64,000 nt of DNA from Nicotiana tabacum (taxonomy: Eukaryota > Streptophyta > Magnoliopsida > Solanales > Solanaceae). Numbering within the stretch: the stretch's first letter is position 1; every line of letters starts with the position of its first letter. Below, piece after piece: positions 1 to 12,371 of the stretch. A program made the position numbers and the translations under genes. The DNA lies in NCBI RefSeq assembly GCF_000715075.1, contig NC_134084.1:994501-1058500 (forward strand). Direction: 5' to 3'. The notes beneath the pieces were generated by a model. The model saw only the letters and a list, made by a program, of their open reading frames with translations. It did no database searches and had not been told where the DNA came from.

Positions 1-571
1 GAGCAGAATCACATCTGGTTGCCAACTCGCATCATGAATCTGGGGCTCGTGAGGAAACACGTAGCACTGTCACTAATTGCAACACCAAAGTATTTCATGT
101 TCGTCGTGATTTGAAGTCTTCCATATACAAAAAACTCCTTATTCCTAAATTATATAAATATTGGATAATAATTTACGAAATGTTATCATCCAAAATTATT
201 TTGTTTCACTCATATTATATGCTCCAAACCTAGTGAACAAATGACCCAAATCGTTGTAAATAGATTTGATATTTTGTTGCTCATCCAAGTCTTAATTAAA
301 AATACTGATTATAATGATACAACAATAACTCAAACATCCAATTTTTATGAACATGCGCTTTGAATACACATGAATTGGGCACTAATTGTGGAGTTCTTGG
401 AAGTGCCTAGACTTCCATCACTCTTAGAAGCTTGGGAGTTGAGCCCATTCAATTAGGGATGGACCCACTATATATGGACTTTCTAAGGCAACTAACTGTG
501 TTCTTCAATCCAACTACGGATGTTGACCATCCTCGTTCGCACATGTGGATGGCTTCTAGAGTTTGCTCAAG
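1..571. other. unassigned left flank
   Basis: No convincing open reading frame, RNA gene or bounded repeat was recognised here. The stretch is AT-rich and ends at the target duplication GTAGA (572-576) of the neighbouring Athila-like element. It is continuous with the laccase upstream region at 11297 once that element is removed. Confidence 0.5.
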
Positions 572-576
572 GTAGA

Positions 577-1972
577 TGATCACGTCCAGTTATGTCTTAT
601 AAAAAGGACAAACAGTCGTTGCAAATATAATCCGGGTATTTAGCCCAGAATCAAATCCCACAGGGAATAACCTACCAACTATTTTTGTCAGACTCACTGA
701 ATTATCTGTAATCAACTTCCCAGATAGTTTGAATAACACTTGGTGATATTTATACGAACTATGACTGAATAAAATTAAGTAAACTAAAGCCTAACTATGA
801 TTGAGTTGTAAAGAAATAAGAGAAGGATCTAAGGTTGTGATTTCCCCTATTGATGGAATCCCTTCCTATCATGTTTCGTAAAGATTTGCCTAATCGTCAC
901 TATCGATCATGAGCAGTCTTACTACCGTAAATCTCTCCCGAGTAATTACGAAAATTTACTAGATGCACTCTTCCGAGTTACGCTAGCTGCCTTTTATTAT
1001 AGCTCACTTAGATCGCACCCAAGGTTTCGTTATCCCTAATCTCACCTTTAAACCCTCGGTTATTGATTCCTTATATACTTTGGGAGTGGTGTTGTTCAAC
1101 AACTACATAAATATGCACTCTCTCCCGAGTAATATATATTAGATAGGCACAGTTAATTGAGGATCCTATCAATTAACTACAATAAGAACATACTTAAACA
1201 AATAGAGATTAAACTAGGCAAACTATATTAACACAACAAGAAGTTCATCCCTCAACAAGTTCCATCAAAACCTTAGACTAAATAATTAGCTACTCATAAT
1301 CATGTTCATAATTTCCCAAATAATTTGCATAATTAAATTACAAAGCAAAGATGAAGAAATAAAGAATTTGATGCCAATCTCCTCCGGAAATTGCTCCAAA
1401 TGTTTTCTCCCTTCCAAAATAGCCCCCCTATGTCTAAGATATGTCAAAAGTCCTCAAAATAGAATTTCTATATGTATTTATACCAAGTAGGGTCGGGCCC
1501 AGACGAAATACCCTTTCCTGCGCGAAATAGGACTTGGCTCTGTAAAATTTGTACTGCTGCGCCACACCATGCGCCGCATGATGCGGCGCACTAATGGCCT
1601 TTATCAACAGCTTCTCATTTTTCTTGTGAGACCCACTTTTGTACTGCTGCGCCGTGCCTTGTGGAGCCCCCATGCGGCGCGGCAATGCAATTTCCTCATA
1701 GTGAACTTATTTCGTCCTCTTTTAACATCCAGACTTGGTACACGACCTCCGAACACGATCCCGACTTAATGTATTGGGCTTTTACTCAGACTTCAAAGCT
1801 CCGGATTGATTAATTTAGCTCCAAATTAACTCATATGCTCAGGATCACCTCCTGCAAAGCATAAAACACATACTAAGTGTAATTCACTATCATTTGAGCT
1901 CAAACATACGTAAAAATGCAGTAATTGGAATGTAATACTATGGCTAAAGCATGAGTTTCTAGCCTAACATCA
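577..1972 (-). repeat. 3' LTR of Athila-1
   Basis: This is the LTR copy downstream of pol in the element's own orientation. It aligns along its length with 9942-11291 and differs by scattered substitutions and an indel of about 30 bp near 1320. A CpG-rich palindromic block lies at about 1556-1690, with words such as GCGCCGCATGATGCGGCGC. Confidence 0.93.
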
Positions 1973-4235
1973 ACACCCTACACTTGGATAATTGTTCGTC
2001 CTCGAGCATTTGAATTACACTACACCTAGGGATAACCTTTCATCAAACAACCTCCCTGATACATCATGCCAAGAATAATTAAAGTAGACTGAGCACCTTA
2101 TCATAACATCTCACCCTCAAGATTCGACTCAAAAGTACCATGCATTAGTCACTCGCCCACTTACTCTAACATAGAGGTCAATGACATTACCTTTTCTTCA
2201 TGAATCAAGTGCCCTCACACAACAAAAGAGAGTAGTTCCACAGAAAAAATTTAAAAACACTTAGGAACTCAGGATAGAAAGAATTCACTCACTCTCAGAA
2301 ATAATATTCATATGCCACAAAATATGCACCATAGGCTTGCCCGTAGTATACTACTCTACTAATCGAGCTCATTCAATCTAGGATCAAGTAGGACTTTAAT
2401 TGGTTGTAATGTAGGCTGCGGGACGGGTAGGATACATTTAGATATAAGAGTGACTACACCTCCCTAAGCACTTTAATACATACATTTTAACATTTACGCC
2501 CATACTTATGTCAACCCATAACTCCACCTTCATATCAATATATATTAACTCCCTACGTCTTTAAGCACAATTACGTCAAGAGCCACCACTATCAAAGAAT
2601 ATGTATATATAATTTTTTTCTTTTTTTTTTCTTTACAATACAATCATTTTTTTCTTTTCTTGTGGCTCTTACTTTTTTTTTCAACACCATGCACCTTTCT
2701 CCTTATTCCATTAGTTCCACTCAAAAGCCAAACCAACCACCCCACACTTTAACTTTTACAAAGTTCACAACAATTCAAGTGCTCATGAGAGGTGAAAAGG
2801 TTCAAATAGATGGTTAATTCAAACAATTGGGTAATGGTTGTAATATGGTTGCCAGAGAAATAGGATTACAGGCTCAAAGTGGTTAACTACGATACATAAC
2901 AATTAGGCGGGTATAATATATATACAAAGAAATGCCTATATCACTTCCAAGACTGAACAAAACTACTATTTCGCTTTGTAAACACACGGGGCAAGTTCTA
3001 GACATCAAATGCAATGCTCTGAATAATAAAAAATCTTACACACACATGACACATAACTCACTCAGGATCGGACTTATCAAGACACTCTATCCAAAGCCGT
3101 TAAGCACAGTTATAATCACACAATTTAAGGCACTTATTTAAGAGTCAAGAATTGAGCCTAGGTGTCACAACTAAGGCACTTACCACTCTCAAGGCATATG
3201 TAGTTAAGGGAAATTGATCCTTCAAATTAGCTTCCTGACTAAATATTCTTAATTCCTAAAAATAAAAAAGATCTAACTACACCCGGTTCAAGCAAAACCC
3301 TTGGAAAAGAACCGCGACACCAAGAAAAACTAAGAAGGAATTGTTACACTACCTAAAAAGAAACTAAAATAAAAGATATATTTTTGGATTTTCATACACA
3401 CACACATCTCCCTCAAGAAACCAGTCGACGAAATCCATCGTTGGGAAGGGTCGACTAAACACTTAATTACTAGCTATTACAGATCAATAGAATTCAGAAT
3501 TATAGTTTACATACCACAATATCTATGAAATCAAGAAACAAATCAAACAAAACCAACTAGCAAAAAAAAAAAAATAAGTACAATCAAATAGGAGCACCCC
3601 ACCCCACACATAAGAGATTGCATTGTCCCCAATGCAAAATAGACAAATCAAGAGTGAAAAGAAGATTACTCCTTGAGGCCCAAGGCCGAATCATAAGCAC
3701 CCTCGAAGGTGCACAAATACTCCTCATCATCTGAGGGAATGGAGTTCACATCTTCATCGGGTGGCAGCTATCCTCCTCTCGCCAACCCCAACCATTGCTG
3801 AGTGATAGTAGAAAGAGGGTGATCTTACTGCAACGGGCTGGTTAAGAGAAACAATTTTTTTTAACATTTGCACAGCCGCGTCGCAGGGTGTGGCGCCCCA
3901 TGCAGTGCGGTAGTGTTAATTATCATAGGCCATACACTTTTGTCTCTTAGACCCATTTGGCCTGGCACAGCGCATGGCACGGCGCCCCATGCGGTGCAAT
4001 AGGCCATTTTTCATAGAGTTCACTTTATTTTTAACATTTAGCTTCCGGGTTGCACCCCGACTCTATTATGTACTTATTTTATGTCCAATTCATGCTTGTA
4101 CCTGCCCAATCAATTCTTATAACTCCTAAATTCTAATAATCCTAAAATACAATTATGGGTTAGTGAGGATAAAAATTGGGTTGCCTCCCAACAATCACCT
4201 GATTTAATGTCACGGCACGACGCAAATGAGCACAT
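1973..4235 (-). other. 3' internal non-coding region of Athila-1
   Basis: This lies between the end of pol and the 3' LTR. The purine-rich stretch beside the LTR (rc of about 1973-1985) is the likely polypurine tract. Segments around 2300-2450 and 3270-3350 are clearly similar to parts of Athila-2 (26620-26760 and 27540-27610), more than expected for idle spacer. At 3690-3760 the minus strand reads an acidic tail (EDVNSIPSDDEEYL), possibly the end of a lost extra gene. A CpG-rich word block sits at 3873-4010. A T-rich tract lies at 2605-2690. No intact frame was found. Confidence 0.7.
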
Positions 4236-7200
4236 TTAAGGCTCGCTCGACCTCTGAGGTTTAGTCAGATGGATCACTGACACTTCCTTGGTTTCATCCA
4301 TACCCACATATGGTTTCAATATTTGCCCGTAAACTCTAAATGTGTGGGAATCTTTCTTTGAGGCAATCTCTATGGCACCTGAAGGGAGCACTTCGACCAC
4401 CCGAAATGGTCCAGACCATTGTAACTTGAGTTTACCCGGAAATTGCCTTAATCTTGAGTTATAAAGCAACACCATGTCTCCGGGATTGAAATTTCTCTCA
4501 ACATTGTTCTTGTCGTGCAACCTCTTCATTCTCTCCTTGTATAACCTCGTGCTCTCGAAAGCAAGAAATCAGAACTCATCTAGCTCATGCAATTCTGTGA
4601 CTCTATTTGTTCCCGCAGCCTCAATGTCCATATTTAGCTGTTCCATTGCCCACCAAGCTCTATGTTCTAGTTCCACTGGCAAGTGACAGGCCTTCCCGAT
4701 TCTGTAGGCCCAGAGTGCATCATCTAGCTTTTTCTCCCAATCAGTTCTTGTGGCATTCACAGTCTTGGTCAGCACACTCTTTCTTTCTCTATTCGACACT
4801 TCGACCTGTGCACTGGTCTGAGGATGATATGGGGTTTCCACCTTGTGGCGCACATAGTACTTTGCTAGGAATTTCTTGAAGGCTCAATTGCAGACGTGAG
4901 TGCCTCTGTCACTGATAATAGCTCTTGGGATTCCGAAACGGGTGAATATATTCTTTTTCAAAAACCCCACCACCACCCTTGCATCATTGGTGGAAAGTGC
5001 TGCAGCTTCCATCCATTTGGACATGTAATCAACAACAACAAGTATGTACTTATTACCAAAGAAGCTGACGAAGGGGACCACGAAGTCTATCCCCCAAACA
5101 TTGAACACTTCAACCTCTTGAATTGGGTTCATGGGCATCTCATGGCGACGGGAGATGTTCCCAGTTTGCTGACAGTCATCACAGCCCTTCACCCATTGAT
5201 GTGCATCCTTAAACATGGTTGGCTAGTAAAACCCGGCTTCTAGAACTTTTGTTGTCGTCCTGACTCCTCCAAAATGTCCGCAATATGCCGATGTGTGACA
5301 TGCCTACAAAATAGAAGATTGTTCTATCTCGGGGACACACCTTCGGATCATATTGTCAACAAAAATTCTAAACAGATAAGGTTTATCCCAATAATACATG
5401 CGACAGTCGCGGTAAAATGTTTTCTTTTGCACAGAGGAAAGGTCATAGGGAACTATACTGCTTGCCAGGTAATTTGCAATGTCTGTATACCATGGCACTT
5501 CCTCAAGGCTTGTGGCGAGTAGATGCTCATCTGGAAAGGTTTCCAGAATATCCTCTGCCTCAATTGAGTTTTTCAGCTCCTTCAAGTCGTGATAGATGAT
5601 CAGCGACCTGGTTTTCCGTGCCCTTACCGTCACGAATCTCCAAGTCAAACTCTTGCAGTAGCAGCACCCAACGAATCAGGCACGGTTTGGACTCCTTCTT
5701 TTCAATCAAGTACCTTAGAGCAGCATGATCAATATATACAATTACCTTAGAGCCAATCAGGTATGATCTGAACTTGTCGAATGCGAACACCATAACCAGC
5801 ATCTCCTTTTCAGTCATAGTGTAGTTCAGCTGAGCTCCACTCAACGTTCTACTGGCGTAGTAAATTGGGTGCATTATCTTGTCTTTCCGCTGTCCTAGCA
5901 CCGCCCCCACTACATAGTCACTGGCATCACACATGAGTTCGAATGGTTGCTCCCAGTCGGGGGCAACAATGATGGGTGCTATGACTAGCCTCTTTTTCAA
6001 CTCCTCGAATGCTATCCTGCAATCATCAGAAATCACAAAATGGTGATCTTTTTCTAACAACTTACATAGAGGGTTGGCAATTTTTGAGAAGTCTTTGATG
6101 AATCTCCGATAGAAACTGGAATGCCCGAGGAAGCTCCTGATTGCCTTGACTGATATGGGGGTGGCAGCTTTGCTATCACATCAACTTTAGCATGATCTAC
6201 CTCGATTCCCTTGCTTGATACTAGGTGTCCCAAGACTATACCCTCTTGTACTATGAAATAACACTTTTCCCAATTACGTACAAGGTTAGTCTCGATACAC
6301 CTTTTCAACACTCTGGTCAGGTTTGTAAGGCACTAATCGAATGAGTTTCCTACCACTGAGAAATCATCCATGAACACCTCCATTATGCCTTCAACCATGT
6401 TGGTGAATATTGCCATTATGCACCTTTGGAATGTGGCGGGTGCATTGCAAAGAACAAAAGGCATCCTCCGGAAGGCATAAATCCCATATGGACATGTGAA
6501 CGAGGTCTTCTCTCTATCCTCTGGTGCAATAGAGATTTGGTTGTACCCTGAGTACCCATCCAGAAAACAGAAGTGGGACCTCCCTGCCAGTCTGTCAAGC
6601 ATCTGATCAATGAAGGGAAATGGGAAGTGGTCTTTCCGGGTGGCCAGATTCAATATCCTATAGTCCATACAAATTCTCCAGCCTGTAACGGTTCTTGTAG
6701 CGATCATCTCATTGTTTTCATTTTTTACCATCGTCATACCACCCTTCTTAGGAACACATTGCACCGGGCTAACCCAGTTGCTGTCATAGATGGGGAAAAT
6801 GATTCCCGCATGTAACCACTTAATGATCTCCTTCTTCACCACTTCCTTCATGTTGGGGTTCAGCCTTCTTTGGTGCTCCCTTGAAGGTTTGTGCCCCTCT
6901 TCCAGCAGAATTTTATGCATACAATATGCCGGGTTGATCCCCTTAATGTCTGTCATGGTCCACCTAATGGAAGTCTTGCACTCTGTGAGTACTTGCAAAA
7001 GTTGTTGTGCCTGCACATCTAATAAACTAGATGAGATAATAATAGGTAATGGGGAGTTAGGTCCTAGGAACACATACTTGAGGTGGGCGGGCAGTGGCTT
7101 CAACTCCATCTTTGGTAGTTCTTCTATGGATGGCTTGGCTGGAGGAGTTTCTCTTTTTTCTAAGTGCAGAGGCTCGAATTCCAGTGACATCTCCCAAAAG

Positions 7201-8059
7201 CCTTTGCCCTCAAGAGCCAGCAACCATTCTGTCAATTCTTCCCCATTCACCTCATCTAAATTCATAAGACATGCAGCAAGAGGATCCTCAATAGTCAATG
7301 TCTCATCATCCTCTTCCAAGATTACATCCACGACATCAATAAGAGAACAATTGGCGAATTCACTTGGTCGCCTCATAGATTTCTGCACGTTGAATGTTAT
7401 CTCCTCATCGTTCAACCTCATCTTGAGCTCCCCAATTTCACAATCAATGAGGGCTCGACCTGTGGTCAAGAACGACCTTCCCAAAATTATGGAAATTTCT
7501 TCATCCACTCTACAATCCAGAATCACAAAATCTGTAGGGAACACAAATTTTCCTACCTATATCAACATATCATCCAAAATACCTGAGGGTCTTTTCATAG
7601 TTATGTCAGCCAGCTGCAACAACATTACGTGGGTCTAGCTCTTCTAATTCCCAACCTCTTATAGATCACCAGGGGCATAGGATTTATGCTAGCCCCCAAA
7701 TCACAGAGTGCCTTGGCAAAGGAAAAGTTACCAATGGTGCAGGGAATTGTGAAACTCCCTGGATCAGTCAACTTTTCAGTAACTGGTCTAGTCACCACAA
7801 CATTGCAGGTCTGAGTTAGAGTTACTGTGGCCAAGTTTTGAAAGTCGAATTTTCGGGACATCAAGTCCTTCATCATTTTTATATAACCAGGCATCTCCTT
7901 CAAAGCATTAATCAATGGAATATTTACCTGAATTTGTTTCAACATCTCTAAGAATTTCTTGTAGTGTTCATCTTTCTGGTATTTGGCCAGCCTCTGTGGG
8001 AATGGTGCTGGAGGTCTCTTCTTCCCAGTGGTTTGGATTTTCTCTTTGTCAGATACCAC
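4236..8059 (-). pseudogene. pol pseudogene of Athila-1 (PR-RT-RH-IN)
   Basis: In order on the minus strand: protease with the Athila-type motif CDLGASI near 7700, reverse transcriptase at about 6340-7000 ([11 protein letters not shown], then FMDDFSV as the catalytic box), RNase H at about 5560-6060 ([16 protein letters not shown]), integrase core at about 4884-5216 ([24 protein letters not shown]) and the integrase C-terminal part down to 4236. The longest open piece is 6333-7544 (403 codons). Frame changes occur near 7620 and on both sides of the RNase H piece, and stops interrupt the integrase. DLG rather than D-S/T-G in the protease is shared with Athila-2, so it is lineage-typical, not decay. 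The element can only move if supplied in trans. Confidence 0.9.
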
Positions 8060-8451
8060 CTCAACTACCGGTTCCTGGGCTGTCTCAACTTCTTTCTCAG
8101 CCTCAATCTGTGTGTTGGTTTCTTCCTAGGCAGGTTGTACTATCACCTCTGTCTGTTTTGCTGAATCATCTAGTTCAACGGGCACTGGTACAAGTGTCTC
8201 AGCCTGTCTGCTTTCTCGAGCCCTCTCTTACTACAAGTCTAGGTCTCTGCCATTACGTAGAATCATTGCCATCAACTGCTTTGGGCCTTGATCTTTTGGA
8301 TTTACCTGAGTGTCTGCAGGCAATGTCCCATGAGGACGATTATTCAAAGACATCGAGATCTAGCCCATTTGCACTTCAATATTCTTTATGGCTAACTCAT
8401 GTTCATATACTCTTTCACTCATTTTCGCATTTGAACCAATAACCTGCTGCA

Positions 8452-9798
8452 TCATTGCCTCGAGTCTGGCAAACCCATCTTCCTGTCTCCCACCATGTTG
8501 CTGTTGAGGAGGATGATAACCCTACTACTGATTTTGGTTGTTGTACTCTTGTGGCCTTTGGTAGGGCGCCACATTATCGTGAGGACACATGGTTCCCATA
8601 TTTCCATTGTTATGTTGCGGCTGGACTGGCATGTATTGCTGATTCTGTTGGCCCCTATTCTGACCACCCTGTCTCTGGCCCCCATAATTAGACACATAAT
8701 TCATGTTTTCAGGGTAATGATGATGATCACTTTCCGCATTCCACTGGCTACCAATTGGCTGACTAATGCAAGATGTGCATAAGCCCCCATTGGTTGTATC
8801 TACAATGTGCACCTGCTGTTTCTGCCCTGACTCTTCCACCTTTTTGGTAAGTATGCTCATTTATGTCATTAAGGTGGCCATATTTTCAGCAAGAGTGTTG
8901 GCTGGATCAAAGGCCATTGAGTGAACTACTGGAGTGATATGTGCATTCCTGGTTGTCCACCCCGAATTTTGTGCCATCCTATCAAGCATGATCTGGCTTT
9001 CTCTCTATAATTTGCTCAAGAATGCTCCACCAGCTGAAGCATCAACATTAGCCTTCACGCTATCTGTCAGACCCATGTAAAACCGCTGCCCCAACATCTA
9101 CTCTGGAATACCATAGTGCGGACATATAACCAACATCCCTTTGAATCGTTCCCATGTTTGTTGCAATGTTTCCATTGGTTTCTGTCTGAAGCTCAAAATT
9201 TCATCAATTTACTAAGCAATCTTGTTGGGTGGATGAAACTTATTCACAAATTGCTTGACTAACTCCTCCCAAGTCGTGATGGAATTAATAGGGAGTGAAT
9301 TTAGCCAAGTCTGGGAAGCTCCTGTTATTGAGAATGGAAACAACAACAACTTTATTGCTTCCTGAGTTACGTTGGGCTGCCTTGAGTTTTGCAGATTGAC
9401 AGGAAATTCTTCAACTGCTGTTGAGGATCTTCAATGTATGACCCTGAAAATAGTCCCTTGTTTTGCAACAAGTGCAGCATGTTGTTTGTGATTTGAAAAG
9501 ATTCAGCCTGTATCTGCGGGACTGATATCACTGTGGCCAAATTTTTTGCTGTGAATTGCGCCCAGTCATATAGAGGAGCCTCTGGCACAAGAGGCTCCAC
9601 TACCTACGCAGCTAGGTCTACCACGTTATCCCCATTGTTGTTTTTGTTGTTTACCAGCTCTGCCATGTGTGGTTCAGGTTGTTCAGTTGATTGTTGTTGT
9701 TTGTTTTTCCGGTTGACCCAATTCAAGGCCTTGAAAACTTTCTCGGGATCTGATAATGCTTCCAACACTTCACCAGTTCTCGATGAGTTTCTAGACAT
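8452..9798 (-). pseudogene. gag pseudogene of Athila-1
   Basis: This is the capsid/nucleocapsid part of an Athila-type polyprotein, which would build the cytoplasmic virus-like particle. The likely start ATG is at 9798 (protein begins MSRNSSRTGEV), 143 bp inside the 5' LTR. The readable parts include LYDWAQFTAKNLATVI near 9560, a capsid-like stretch and a Gln/Asn/Gly-rich tail around 8530-8860. Broken signs: an in-frame stop at about 9602, a tandem pair of stops near 9210, further stops and a frame change before 8860. The homologous gag of Athila-2 is less damaged and confirms the frame. The product is certainly not made intact. Confidence 0.85.
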
Positions 9799-9918
9799 GC
9801 ACCTGTACAACCAAGTTAGCAAACGTTAAAATTTCAATGAATGGATTGAAAATGAAGAAAATTGACTACACTAAGAATTTTTGTATTTCTTTCAACTATA
9901 ATTGATAACACCGTTAAT

Positions 9919-9936
9919 TTCCTGGCAACGATGCTA
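9919..9936 (-). promoter_or_regulatory. primer binding site, tRNA-Asp type (Athila-1)
   Basis: The 18 plus-strand bases match the CCA-bearing 3' end of plant tRNA-Asp(GUC) at 13 of 18 positions by eye. Five bases separate the site from the LTR. The equivalent site in Athila-2 matches at 15 of 18. Confidence 0.75.
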
Positions 9937-9941
9937 AAATT

Positions 9942-11291
9942 TGATCACGCCCAACTATGCCTTATAAAAAGGATAAGTGGTCGTTGCAAATATAATCCAG
10001 ATATTTAGCCCAGAGTCGAATCCCACAGGGAATAAACCTACCAACTACTTTTGTCAAACTCACCGAATTCTCCGTAATCAATTTCCCAGATAGTTTGAAT
10101 AACACTTGGTGATATTTCTACGAACTATAACTGAATAAAATTAAGTAAACTAAAAGCTAACTATAACTGAGTTGTAAACAAATAAGAGAAGGATCTAAGG
10201 TTGTGATTTCCCCTATTGATGGAATCCCTTCCTGTCATGTTTCGTATAGATTTGCCTAATCATCTCTATCGATCATGAGCACTCTTACTACCATAAATCT
10301 CTCCCGAGTAATTACGACAATTTACTAGACGCACTCTCTCGACTTACGCTAGCTGATTTTTATTACAACTCACTTAGATCGCACCCAAGGTTTTGTTATC
10401 CCTAATACCACCTTTACACCCCCGGTTGTTAATTCCTCATATATTTTGGGAGTGGTGTTGTTCAACAACTACCTAAATATGCATTCTCTCCCGAGTAATA
10501 CATATTAAATAGGTACAGCTAATTGAGGATCCTATCAATTAACTACAACAAGAACGTAGTTAAACAAATAGAGATTAAACTGGGCAAACTATATTAACAC
10601 AATAAGAAGTTCATCCCTCAACAAGTTCCATCAAAACCTTAGACTAAATAATTAGCTACTCATAATCGTGTTCATAATACAAAGCAAAGATGAAGGAATG
10701 AAGAATTCGATGCCAATCTCCTCCGGAAATTTCTCCAAACGTTTTCTCCCTTCCGAAATAGCCTCCCTAGGTCTAAGATAAGTCCTCAAAATAGAGTTTT
10801 TATATGTATTTATACCAAGTAGGGTCGGGCACAGACGAAACACCCTTTCCTGCGCGAAATAGGACTTGGCTCTGTAAAATTTCTACTGTTGCGCCGCACC
10901 ATGCGACGCGCTAATGGCCTTTATCAGCAACTTCTCACTTTTCTTGTCAGGCCCACTTTTGTACTGTTGCCCCGTACCTTGCGGCGCCCCATGCGGCGCG
11001 GCAGTGCAATTTCCTCATAGTGAACTTATTTCGTCCTCTTTTAACATCCAGACTTGGTACACGACCTCCGAACACGATCCTGAGTTAATGTATTGGGCTT
11101 TTACTCAGACTTCAAAGCTCCGGATTGATCAATTTAGCTCCAAATTAACTCTTGAGCTCATGATCACCTCCCGCAAGGTATAAAGCACGTACTAAGTGTA
11201 ATTCACTATTATTTGAGCTCAAACATACGTAAAAATGCAGTAATTGGAATGTAATACTATGGCTAAAATACGAATTTCTAGCCTAACATCA
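9942..11291 (-). repeat. 5' LTR of Athila-1
   Basis: This is the upstream LTR in the minus orientation, starting TGATCACGCCCAACTATG on the plus strand and ending CTAACATCA. It abuts the primer binding site on its left and the target duplication GTAGA on its right. The CpG-rich block lies at about 10890-11007. Confidence 0.93.
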
Positions 11292-11296
11292 GTAGA

Positions 11297-12371
11297 AACC
11301 TCATTTATCTGGAATTGTGGAGTTAAATATCATTTCTATGAAATTGCATAATTGACTATATAAATAATGTTTTACAGATATTTTGAGTATAAAGTTCGGG
11401 AACAATATTTAATATTAGTTGAATTAAAAGTGATATGGAGTGACGTTTACATATTTATAAAGGAGACTCGTACCAAAAATAGAAGAAGTCATTTTTGTCG
11501 TTTTGATTGGTAGAAATTCATTTCATGTTGAAAAAAATATTTTTCAGGATTCAAAAAACAAATTTTCAATCAAGATTTGTGTAAAGAGTTTTCACCTTAT
11601 CATGTAATATAATTATTATAACAGGTTACGTCTTACTTATTTTTCAGGGTACTGATTCCACTTATTTCGAGTAATTACGTAAGTATAATTTATTTTTAAA
11701 TAACTTAATACATAAAAAAAAAAAGTTATACCGTCAGTATACACAAGTTTAACCCTCTTTCAACCAAGGTAAAGATCAAGATGCCGAAATTTAAATAATA
11801 AGAAAGCTCTAGCCTACCCTGCTTCCTTCAAATGCACTCATACATCGCCCAAAAAAGATTATTGGCATTGCGAAATAAAGTAGGAAAATGAGATAATAAA
11901 TACTCGTGTAGGAATGAAGCAAATGCACATAGAAGTAGTTGCAGAACAAAGAAAAAAAAATGGCGGAACCAAGAAAAGATGTCCACAATTCAAGGAGCAT
12001 TTTCATTTCAATTAAGGAAACCATAATCAGAAAAACTCAAATAGTGCATTTGAAGTTAAAGTCAACTTTAATTTTAAGATTTGCCTTAAGTATATCATTA
12101 ACTAAATTAATCTGCAATGTTTAACAAGATGCCTACTTTCTTTTAATGTGAAAGTCAAATTCCCAATCTCTTAATCATTTTCATATGCAACTAATATAGT
12201 AGCTAAAACTTTTGCATACTACTTTTGGTAGGCAGCACGGCAGCATCTAATCTTAGCTTGAAGGGTGCAGATTATCATCCTTTTACTCTTTCCATTCTAT
12301 AAATTATATCTTAACAAGAGATAATACCATGATTAACGCGCATTAAATCATCTTAAATATTTCGCGAAAAG
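11297..12371 (+). promoter_or_regulatory. laccase upstream region with TATA box
   Basis: This AT-rich stretch runs from the Athila-1 target duplication to the laccase start codon. A good TATA box, TATAAAT, sits at 12298-12304, 68 bp before the ATG. That leaves a short 5' leader. No other gene-like frame was recognised. The native promoter is now separated from older upstream DNA (1-571) by a 10.7-kb retrotransposon, so distal control elements may have been displaced. Confidence 0.65.
12298..12304 (+). promoter_or_regulatory. TATA box of the laccase gene
   Basis: TATAAAT lies 68 bp upstream of the laccase ATG in the correct orientation, within otherwise ordinary AT-rich leader sequence. Confidence 0.6.

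Larger units (their letters stand above)
577..11291 (-). mobile_element. Athila-1: complete Athila-like Ty3/gypsy LTR retrotransposon
   Basis: This 10,715-bp element is bounded by two direct LTRs (577-1972 and 9942-11291) that begin TGATCACG and end CATCA. Perfect 5-bp target duplications GTAGA lie at 572-576 and 11292-11296. Its coding strand is minus, so the right LTR is the 5' LTR. The primer binding site matches the 3' end of plant tRNA-Asp, as is usual for Athila. The order gag, protease, RT, RNase H, integrase runs leftward from 9798 to about 4236, followed by a long 3' non-coding part. RT motifs [11 protein letters not shown] and FMDDFSV are typical of the Athila lineage. All frames carry stops and frameshifts, so it is not autonomous. 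It landed about 1.1 kb upstream of the laccase start codon. Confidence 0.95.

Noticed and set aside
6790..7638. 282-codon plus-strand open frame over Athila-1 pol
   Set aside because: It lies opposite the RT/protease reading on the minus strand, has no recognisable domain and recurs as a shorter shadow over Athila-2 (32548-33213). It is a by-product of codon use in pol.
7620..7750. Protease motif CDLGAS as a mutated active site
   Set aside because: The same DLG occurs in Athila-2 ([12 protein letters not shown]) and, as far as I know, in Athila-type proteases generally, so it is not evidence of decay.
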